This document shows positions 55,579 through 64,000 of a DNA stretch of 64,000 nucleotides, one piece after another. The notes beneath the pieces were generated by a model. The model searched no databases, was not told the DNA's origin, and saw nothing but the letters and a program-made list of their open reading frames with translations. Made by a program: the position numbers and the translations under genes. Origin of the DNA: Chenopodium formosanum (lineage: Eukaryota > Streptophyta > Magnoliopsida > Caryophyllales > Amaranthaceae); assembly GCA_024500155.1 (NCBI GenBank), contig CM044865.1, positions 33,125,501 to 33,189,500 on the forward strand, in the 5' to 3' direction. The number at the start of each line of letters is the position of its first letter. Within the stretch, counting starts at the first letter, position 1.

Positions 55579-56773
55579 GTGGGTGTAGGCGTCGTTCAAA
55601 GTTCCACGAAAGGAGGATCGGGGATGATGGTACGAAGTGATTCATGGAGTCACATTCGCTCGTATTGGCCTCTACTCGATTCTTATAGAGAAAAGTGATT
55701 CTTGCGATCTCAAAGGCATATAAACAAAAATTCTATTTGCTCCAAACTACTATTATGCTAAATTAGTTGAATATCAATGCAACATATAATTCTAGAATAT
55801 TGTGATCACTTTATTAAACAATAAGATTAAAGGAACCTAAACCGGTCGTCCAAATTATCTTATTGGGCGTGATTTTCAATTAGATATTCCCTTTAAACAT
55901 GCAATATGGTGATCAATAATAAAAATAAAATAAACATTAATATTGGAAGCAATTTAACCATGAATCCAACAATATAACATCGTTAGAAAAATAATAGAAA
56001 TAAAAGGAACATAATTCTTAGTTTGATTTTGTTTGCTTGCAACTATAAAACAATAAACGAGTTCCTAAATTCAAGGAAAATTATAAAACAACAATTAAAT
56101 TAAATTAAATTGATTTTGGGACAAACCCTCAAATAGTTCTACCTTTCACGCCTTGGTTTAAGGACAGAACCTCGAGTAAAGTACGAACTCCTTGAAGTAC
56201 TTAAGGAAGGAATTTTGAAAGAATAAGGTAGGCTAGTGTTGGCGCCCCGTACATTAGAAATGAGGCGGTATTTATAGGGAAAATGAGTAGAGGGAATACA
56301 TAGAACCTTAAAAAGGATAAAAACCCTAAAAACACTATTGCGACACGACAAATTTTGCCGTGTCACGGGGAATTATCTCGTGGTGCAGCAGTATGTCCCA
56401 TGATGCGACACAGTTTGCCGTGACGCGACATACTCTTTTTCTCTTTTTCCGTCCAAATACATTTTTGCCCTAATTACATTCAGCCTTTTTAAGTGCCAAT
56501 TCATATTTTCGGGCTATTTCAGGTTTATTATTTATTAATTGGGCTAAAATAATAATAAAAAATGAAAAAAGGCTTTGGCCAAAATAAAAATTGAACTATG
56601 CTTTGACTAAACATTAAGACTTATCCTTTGACTATTTTATGAACTGAATTTTATTGAATATGAATTTTTAAGCACTCACGGGATTAAATACTGAACAAGA
56701 CCAATAATGGCGGTGAAAGATTGTTGATCATCGGGTTTTGTTTCGGGAGACATTTTTAGATGTCGATAGTGGG
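55579..56773 (-). mobile_element. Solo LTR of element G family (55584-56768), TSD GTGGG
   Basis: On the minus strand it runs from TATCGACATCTAAAAATG (56768) to ...GACGCCTACA (55584), 1185 bp, flanked by the perfect TSD GTGGG at 55579-55583 and 56769-56773. It is homologous to the plus-strand LTR of element G (57353-58868). No PBS or PPT adjoins. The terminal TG has become TA. Confidence 0.88.
56269..56432 (-). promoter_or_regulatory. Promoter of the solo LTR: TATA box and CCGTGTCACGG dyads
   Basis: The minus-strand TATAAATA at 56276-56269 is preceded 63 bp upstream by a block (56339-56432) with CCGTG-T-CACGG at 56358-56368, CGACACGACA, GCGACACAG and CCGTGACGCGACA. Confidence 0.65.
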
Positions 56774-57352
56774 AGATTTTTATAAGTGGCATTTATACCA
56801 CTATTTTATCCTTTTTGACCGAGGATTTTCCCTTATTTGTTATTTCTTTAAGCCTTCTAAAGACATTTTTACCTTTATTCTTGTTACTTTTCTTCTTTCT
56901 TGTGTTTTTCCTCGTCTTTTATCCTTTTTGGTGTAATTTATCTTTTCTTTGCTGTTTTTACAAGATTTTGGCACTTATGGTTAAAGAATAAGGACTAAAT
57001 GAGGCTAAGGAAGAGAAGAAGATGCTTAAAAGAAAGGGCGTGTAGTTCTACAATGAGTCGCTAGCACGAATTCAGAAGCCACCAGCGTGGATAGGGACTT
57101 TTAGAGCCACTTGGTTGAAATTGTAGAAGGTTTGTCGCGGGCGTTCCTTAGCTTCCTCGGGCACGACCCTTTGATTTCATATTTTCCTCTGTTTCCCTGA
57201 CGCGACCTCTCTATACATGAAGAGGGATCTCCATATTTTACCCGCGGGCGTGGCTCCTTGGGTTTGGCATTCCGTACCCTGATTGGAAAGGGCGCGGCCT
57301 TACTCGAGAAGGATCTCCACAATTCGTTTTTCCTAATTTTGGGATGCCTTAT
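56774..57352 (+). mobile_element. Probable U3 fragment of another LTR
   Basis: Ignoring the solo LTR, a purine-rich tract AAAAGGCAAGTGGGAGA precedes TTTTTATAAGTGGC, as a PPT precedes an LTR. The sequence then has long T-rich runs and a GC-rich block at 57060-57310 (GGGCGT, GCGGGCG, GACGCGACC). It is cut at 57352 by element G. The family was not recognised; the LTR call is inference. Confidence 0.4.
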
Positions 57353-58868
57353 TGTAGACACCTAAAAATATCTTCCCAAAACAAAACCCGATGATGAAAA
57401 ACCTTTCACCGCCATTATTGGTGGGGTCGAGTATTTAATCCCGGGAGTACTTAAAATCCATGTTTAATTAAACCCAGCACACAAAAGAGTCAATGGATCA
57501 GTCCTAATGTTTAGTCAATGCATATACCAATCTATACCTTGGCCCAAACCTTTTTAATTCATATTGTATCATTTATTAATTGAGGCCGATTAGTGATTAA
57601 TAGCTTAAATAAGCCCAGAATTATTAAATGACGCTTGAAAATACCGAACCTTAATTATTAAGAATTAGGTAAGGAATGAATCAAGACGTTCTTTTGGAAG
57701 AATTGTGCACCGTGACATGGCGCCCTCTGCCGCGCCACGAAGGAAAATGTCGTGACACGGTGCCTAGTGTCGTGTCGCGGTACACTTACCGTGTCATGGT
57801 GCCTAATTAGGGTTTTTTTGCGGTTCTTATCTTTTCTAGGGTTTCGTGTAATCCCCCTGTCATTTCTTCTATAAATACCCCACTTCTTTTTGTAGTTCGG
57901 GTCATAAAATAATTCTGTATTCTCTCTTATACGCTTTTTAAACACTAGTCTACCCTATATATTCTCTCACAATACCTACCCCAAGCACTCCAAGGAGTCC
58001 ATACTTTGCCGGAGATTTCGTCCTTAAACCAAGGCGTGAAAGGTAGAACTGTTTGAGGGTTTGGCCTCAAATCAACCTTAATTTAATTTAATTTAATTTA
58101 TTGTTTATTCATTTCCTTGAAGTTACTGACGGGTTTATTGTTATGTAGTTACAAGCAAACAAAATCAAAGTAAGGAATCATGTTCCTTTTATTTTTTATT
58201 GTTTTTCTAATGATTTTTATTATGTTTGTCATATATTAATTGTTGGACTTATTGTTAAATTGCTTCCAATATTATTGTTTATTCTATTATATTTTCATAA
58301 TCACCATAGTGTATGTTAAAGGGAATATGTAATTGAAAATCACTACTAATACGATAATTTGGATGACTGGTTTAGGTTCCTTATTAATATGGTTGTTTAA
58401 TTAATTGATCACAAATATTTAGAATTATATGTAGCATTAATATTAAACCAATATAACATAATAATAGTTTGGAGCAAATTGAATATTTTGTTTGTATGCC
58501 TTTGAGATCGCAGGAATCACTTTTCTCAATAAAAATCGAGTAGAGGCCAATACAGGCAAATGTGACTCCATGACTCACTTTATACTATCATCCTCGATCC
58601 TCCTTTCGTGGTTCTAAACCATATGGAGTTAGTAATCTCATGGATTTTAAATGGGGTTTAACCTTCACGGGTCATCGTTTTTTCCTATCGTTGTCCCTTA
58701 TCGTGGTTGCCTTAAATGATCCTTGAACGATTTACAAGTTCCATAAAAACTTGTTAGCGGCTCCCTACTTTCCTTTTCCCTAATTGTATATGTTAATTCC
58801 TACTTCCTATGAGTGCTAAGAATATTCACAATATGATTAAGGTAGGCGCGCTTCGAACGACGCCTAAA
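57353..58868 (+). mobile_element. Element G: 5' LTR, 1516 bp
   Basis: It begins TGTAGACACCTAAAAATA at 57353 and ends GACGCCTAAA at 58868, followed directly by a PBS. CTTAT (57348-57352) is the expected TSD. The termini and the GTTAGCGGCTCC stretch show a distant relation to element A's LTR. TATAAATA is at 57870-57877. Confidence 0.85.
57711..57877 (+). promoter_or_regulatory. Element G LTR promoter: TGTCGTGACAC block and TATA box
   Basis: The block 57711-57806 contains TGTCGTGACAC (57748-57758), CGTG-A-CACG (57751-57759), GTGTCGTGTCGCGG and CCGTGTCATGG. TATAAATA at 57870-57877 is 64 bp downstream. Confidence 0.65.
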
Positions 58869-58890
58869 ATTTAGCGACTCTATTAGGGAG
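58869..58890 (+). promoter_or_regulatory. Element G primer-binding site
   Basis: ATTTAGCGACTCTATTAGGG directly follows the LTR and corresponds to the element B site TTTTTAGCTACTCCACTGGG. The tRNA is not assigned. Confidence 0.65.
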
Positions 58891-59765
58891 GATTCTTCAT
58901 TATTTATTGATTTGAGTGATCGGTATTTAATTAAGATGAGTGAATAAGACTTATAAGATTCTTGAAAAGGATTCCTGTAACTAATTTGGCATTTTGAATA
59001 TATATTGACGTTTTTACGTCATATTTTAGGTTTATCCGTAGGAAAAAGTTTAATAACTTGATTGGGAATGAGGAAAATAGAAGCACCAGTCAGATTTCCT
59101 GACTTCCGCGCCACAGCATACTTGATGCGTTACGGTGCAGACTACCGTCATGCAGCGTTCTGTGTCGTGACACAGTGCTTCCTGCCTTATCGCGGCAGCT
59201 CTAAAAATATTCTAGTAACTTTTTTTAATCCCAGTCAGCTTCCTTCGATTTTTCCTGAAAAAACCGTATATGTTCTACATTTGTTATATCCCCAGGGAAT
59301 TTAAGCTCTATCAACCCAAAAACGCTCATGGAGATTAGAGTTCATCCGATTTACTAAATTTACCCAAACCATGGAGTCGAGTTCGATTTAACAACGAACT
59401 TGCTATGTCGCCCATTGTCATACACCCTCAAGGTAGGCTGCCTGGCCAAAGCGTCCAAACACTTAACCATGGTACCCTTTGACATCGAAATGCTTGACCC
59501 TAGTTGAACATAGATCTTGATCTTAGGTTAAAACTTTTTCTTTGCATCATTGTGACTAAGTGCTACTTGGTTTATTTGTTGCTAACCATACATGTGTTTG
59601 TTCATTTTCTCATTTGGACTAACCTGACTGATGGTTTTTTATTTTACATAGTATTTAGTACGGACTTAAATTAAATAAAATCTAAAAAAAATCACAAACT
59701 AGACCTGGGACTGTGCACCATGTCATGTAGAAAATGCCGCGCCATGGTGTACAGTGTCGTGCAGC
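58891..59765 (+). other. Element G: 5' leader with dyad blocks
   Basis: No coding domain. The block 59095-59215, 230-345 bp after the PBS, includes TGTCGTGACAC (59163-59173), identical to the LTR motif, and TTATCGCGGCAGC. A second block at 59718-59765 has ACCATGTCATG, GCCGCGCCATGG and CAGTGTCGTGC. Athila element F is inserted at 59765/59766. Confidence 0.6.
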
Positions 59766-61125
59766 TGATGTTTCTAATTTATATAGTATTTTATTCCCGT
59801 CCTTTGGTCATAATTAGTAGTGTTTTTGGCTCTATAGAGCCACATTTTATTACTAATTGGTGTTTAATGGTGTTTTTGTAGTTTTGGTTAATTTTTGTAG
59901 GAAATTGACGTTTGAAGCATTTTCCCGGGTTTTCATGGAGCAACTACGGACATTGGAGGAGCACGACCGTTTTTGAAGCCTAAGGCCGGTTAGAGTCATC
60001 AAGCCGGTGATTAAGGGCTTGACTTGTGGAATACGAGCGTTGGACCAAGTATTCAAGACCCTAGGTGGATATCTAGATTGGGCTATGAAGTAAGCCCAAT
60101 CGAAGTTTCAAGCTTCAAGGAGAAGCCGGGCCCGATCGGGTGAGCATTGGCTCGATCGGGCGCGGCTGCTCAGAAGGATGTGCGAAGAAAAACGCGGGCC
60201 CGACCTGGCGGCCCTTCACCCGATCGGGCGTGTGTTTCTGGGGAGGCATCCTCGGCGTTTTTTTTAGTTTCTAATTTTAGAAGTAATTTTAGATTATTGT
60301 TTAAGTACGATTTTAATGCTTTTTCTTAGTACCTCTTCTCTTAGACTTTCTCTCTCTACTTAGATTATTTCTCTCTCTAATTCTCTCTTTCATACAACTC
60401 ACTCTTGTTCTTGACTCAACTCTTTAATTCCGATAACTTTGGTAACGATTTCTTATTTTATTAATTTCAGCAATTTTATTACTTTTTTTCTTCATGACTT
60501 GTTTAATTACTTTGATTATTTTAGTTTTAATTATGTCCAAATTGTTTTATTCTAGGGTTTATTAGGATCCATAATTAATATGAAAAGATAATTAGTTATT
60601 GTTGATTATTAATATTGCATGATAATTTCTTATTGAATTGTTTTAGTTACTTACAATTGGATTATGAATCGAGCAGATGTGATTTGATTGTAAAAGCATA
60701 GCAATATTGAATTGATATATCGAGCAGATGTTTATTTGATATTAAAGACTATTTTCAATAGGAACTTAGATCTAATAAATTGTGAAAGCCTGTTAGATAC
60801 AAGGTTGTTAATAAACTACGAGAGCATGTTAATCATGTTATTTGTGCAATGTTAATTATTGATTGCTATGCTTTATCCCGGAATATTAATTATTGGTGAA
60901 CCAGTGACCCTAGGCCTTCTTATTATTGATTTTCTCTCTAAACTTGATCTTCGTGGTTAGTTCCCTTTTTATAACAACAATTGGTTACTTGATAATCTAG
61001 ATTATATTAATTAATTAGGAATAGAAAGACTTGTTTCCCTGTGGACTCGACCCTACTTCCATATCTACATTAGTTAGAGGACTTAGGTAATTCTTTTGAT
61101 TAAGTGATACGAAGTTAGCCTGTAA
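59766..61125 (+). mobile_element. Athila element F: 5' LTR, 1360 bp
   Basis: It begins TGATGTTTCTAATT and ends AGCCTGTAA, matching E's LTR ends with the final CA changed to AA. It is shorter than E's LTR through deletions. The CG-rich block (60127-60236) keeps GCCCGATCGGGT, CTCGATCGGGCG and CCCGATCGGGCG. The TATA box of E is gone: a 26-bp segment between two TACG words is deleted near 60306-60309. GCAGC (59761-59765) is the expected TSD. Confidence 0.88.
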
Positions 61126-61129
61126 AAAT

Positions 61130-61147
61130 TTGGGGCCGTTGCCGGGG
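61130..61147 (+). promoter_or_regulatory. Athila F primer-binding site
   Basis: TGGGGCCGTTGCCGGGGA, one base different from the site of element E. Confidence 0.85.
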
Positions 61148-61262
61148 AAACGCTTTTATTTTTATTTCTGATTCTTTTCTGTAGTCTAGGTTATTTCTTC
61201 TTATCTCAGAGAACGTTAGTTCTTTGAGGCAAGTCTCATATTTGCTTTTTAGTTCTTTGTTT

Positions 61263-64000
61263 ATGCCTAAGTGTTCTAGATCAGGTTATATCCCATTCGA
61301 TCCTGAGATCGAATGATTTTTCCACAAACAGAAGAATCTTTACAGGCGAATCCTGGCGGGTTCTGGTGATAACAATAATCACCGAGACCCTCCAACTAAT
61401 TCTAGCAATTTAGAGCTTCAGATTTAGGATCAGAGATGGCGGTACCTAAGAAGCTCAGTGATTATTCGCAGCCAAAGCTTACAGATTTTCCACACCCTAA
61501 TCCCACTGCGGCTCTTGATGGGGTACAATTCGAGATTAAACCCCAATTTATCACGATGATAGAAAGGAAGTGATTCAGTGGAGCTAAGGGTGAAGACCTA
61601 AACCTTCACGTTGCAGACTACTGTCAATATTGTAATACCATCAGGCAAGCTGGGTCACACAGGACCAAATTAGGGAGATTCTCTTTCCTTTCTCTTTATG
61701 TGGAAAAGCAAAATTATGGTATAATGGATCAAATAAAACTGCACTTAGTATAACTGATTGGGAGACTCTTGTTTTAAATTTTTATAATAAATATTATCCT
61801 GCTGTGAGAACAGTTGTACTAAGGAGTGCTATTCGAAACTTTGCCCAAGAGGCCGATGAAACTCTATACAAGGCTTATGAGAGGTTCAAGGATCTACAGA
61901 GAGAATGCCCCCACCATAATCTAGCACAATGGCAGTTAATCCAAGCCTTTTACAATGGGATTGGAAATTCATCTAGAATAATATTGGATTCTGCTGCTAG
62001 TGGGAGGTTTATGAACCTTAATGTTGATGATGAAGGTCAAGTTATTGAAGATATGGCAATACATAATTCCCAATATGGGAATCCAAGAGGCTTTGCTAAC
62101 AAAGGGAAACATAGTGTCGATCTTGTATCCTTTTTACAAGCTTAATTAACCTCTATTTGCCAAAATAAGATAATCTTAGTACTGCAAATGTAGCTAATGT
62201 TTTTGCAATTAATAATAATGCTAATGAGGCTTTCTGTGAAAATTGTGGAATTGTAGGTCATTAGGAGCAAGCTTTCAGGAGTTCCGTGGAGAAAATCAAT
62301 GCTTTTCAAGCTTATAGGCAGATTGACCCATACTCCAACACCTACAATCCTCGGTTTCGGAATCATCCATATCTTTCCTACCGGCGCACCAATGTTCAAA
62401 ATTCGTCACCTCCACAACAATCACAGGCGCCACAACAAATGCAGCAGAAATATTATCATCCCAATGCTGGCCAGAAGAAACAACCACAACAACCCTCCTC
62501 ATCTTCCGACCCTACTTTGGCAGAAATTAGAGCGATGCTGGCTAGTATGTAGAAGAATATGGAGAGTAGAGATGCCAAAATTGATTTGATCATATCACAT
62601 AATAAAATTGTTGATAATCAAATTGTGCAGATTTTTTCTACTCTACAAGCCCGTCAACATGGAGCCCTTCTAGCATAGTTAACCATGCCTACAGATCAAG
62701 CTTTTGCAATTACTCTAAGGAGTGGTTCACACTATGAAGGGCCCCCTACGCCTAAATATGAAGAACATGTTTTAATGAATAATGCTAATCTTGATTCCAT
62801 TAAAGCTGACAATGTAGCTAATAGCCTTACAAAGCTAAAGAGTAGTACTAATATTTCTGATAATACATTGCAGGGTACGACTCCAGGGAAGGTAACCGCT
62901 CCAGATAAGAGCAGTAATGCTCCAAAGCCCGTTATCAAACTTCTATTCCCCAATCGTCACTTAAAAAAAATTTGGATAAGTAGTTTGGTAAGTTTCTAGA
63001 GATGGTTAATGATTTGCAAGTAACAGTGCCCTTCACTGAATTAATTACACAAATTCCTGCATATGCAAAATTCATGAAGGAAATATTGACTAGAAAAAGG
63101 TCTATTAGTGAGGTAGAGACAGTCGCTTTTACTGCATAATGTAGTGCCGTACTTCAAAATAAATCTCCACCTAAACTGAAAGAGCCGGGTAGTTTTTCTA
63201 TCCCTTGTCATATTTACAATCTTATGATTGATAATGCATTATGTAATTTTGGTGCTAGCGTTAGTGTCATGCCATTATTTGTGTGTTCCAAGTTAAATAT
63301 GGGTAAATGAAAAGCTACTAATATTACTCTACAAATGGCCAACCGTTCTTTTATATACCCGTTAGTTGTTTTAGAGGATGTTCTCGTTAAAGTAGGTAAA
63401 TTTTATATAGCTGTTGATTTTGTTGTTCTTGATATGGATGAGGATATGCAAACCCCAATTATTTTGGGTAGACCATTCCTTAATACTGCAGGAGCAATTA
63501 TAGATGTAAAATGTGGCAAATTGACACTAACAGTAGGGGATGATAAAATTACTTTCAATTTGAATAATACACCTAAAAGCCCCATGATAGAGGAGAAGTG
63601 TTTCGGTGTTAATGTGGTTCATAATTGTTCTAATAAGACCTAAGCTCTTGTAAAATATACCTTGGAGGCGGTATCTTGTGTTGCATCTTCTATAGATGAA
63701 ATAGACAAATGGCAAAAGGAAGTTGATGCAATAGAAAGAGCCCTCTACACTGTCGATCTTGGCTTTGAAGATGAGAAGGTGGAAATAAATAAGCAAGTTG
63801 TGGAATTTGAGATTACAGTAAGTGTTCCGCCAGATCGAGTTGCAATTGCTCAATCTAGTGATAATTTTAAGCAACCATCGGTTGAAAATGGGTCTTCAGT
63901 GTGTAGTAGTATAGAACCCCCAGTTCAAGACGATGAGGATCCACCAGATAAGTTGAATTGGCGTCCTAGGAAATATGTAAGGAAGCCGCGTCGTGGTCTA
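61263..64000 (+). pseudogene. gag: Athila F: gag-protease, heavily decayed, runs off the window
   Basis: From the ATG at 61263 the sequence follows element E nearly base by base but with many stops and indels (for example near 61315, 61570, 61650, 62146, 62262, 62552, 62680 and 63138). Readable pieces are the gag core 61804-62145 (RFKDLQRECPHH, LIQAFYNGI), the linker 62286-62552, the AFAITLRSGSHYEGP segment near 62700-62745, and protease 63335-63643 with IILGRPFLNTAGAIID. The protease active site near 63240 reads NFGAS instead of DLGAS, so the catalytic Asp is lost. The homology with E continues to the last base of the window. Confidence 0.9.

Noticed and set aside
57101..57361. 86-residue basic minus-strand frame
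   Set aside because: It falls in the GC-rich block of a probable LTR fragment and runs into the next LTR; no domain recognised.
55584..58868. The two G-family LTRs as the pair of one element
   Set aside because: They are in opposite orientation and the left one has its own perfect TSD.
38653..61125. Athila E and F as one element with LTRs at 38653 and 59766
   Set aside because: The LTR at 59766 is followed by a PBS and gag and has no PPT before it, so it is the 5' LTR of a separate element.

Overview
This window is angiosperm, probably eudicot, nuclear DNA made almost entirely of transposable elements. The evidence is plant-type Ty3/gypsy (Tat/Ogre-like and Athila), Ty1/copia, LINE and CACTA coding remnants, tRNA primer-binding sites, TATA boxes of plant form, microsatellites and a 171-bp satellite. 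I see no rRNA or tRNA gene, no CRISPR array and no intact host gene; the only host-like candidate is one terminal exon at 38176-38346. Boundaries were read by eye from terminal TG/CA, target-site duplications (TSDs), PBS and PPT. No alignment or database search was run, so identities are qualitative.

Layout. (1) 1-861: two LTR copies of one small family in opposite orientation (R1 inserted in R2), R2 itself sitting in the gag of element A. (2) 862-37150: element A, a decayed Tat-lineage Ty3/gypsy element on the + strand with gag, protease, RT, RNase H and integrase, then two antisense genes (DUF7745-like and plant-mobile-domain-like), 3' tandem repeats, PPT and 3' LTR. Three things are nested in A: R2 in gag, a solo LTR of A's own LTR family in integrase (6371-8379, TSD ATATG), and the copia element C in the mobile-domain gene (13063-32580, TSD GTAGT). 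C in turn carries element B (18522-27945, minus strand), a gag-only relative of A, in its integrase. (3) 37151-38652: LINE fragment, terminal exon, copia LTR fragment. (4) 38653-45455: Athila element E with LTR, gag-protease and ORF-1 but no RT or integrase. (5) 45456-49810: left part of a CACTA transposon. (6) 49881-50362: GC-rich foldback palindrome. (7) 50364-54565: satellite of 25 monomers in two alternating types. (8) 54566-59765: gag fragment H, an LTR tail, a solo LTR with TSD GTGGG, another LTR remnant, and LTR plus leader of element G. (9) 59766-64000: Athila element F, running off the window.

The most notable pattern is regulatory. Most LTR families here carry, about 50-250 bp upstream of the TATA box, a block of short dyad-symmetric motifs with a family-specific sequence. 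In element A the 15-bp dyad TGTCGCCTGGCGACA or a close variant occurs in the LTR promoter, in front of both antisense genes, and in the leader of its relative B. Athila E has GCCCGAYCGGGC both in its LTR and before its internal ORF-1. Elements G and C repeat their LTR motifs in their 5' leaders. In two comparisons the block is replaced while its flanks are conserved. This looks like an element-specific cis-regulatory code; that reading is inference. Element B's LTRs are a clear exception and lack an obvious block.
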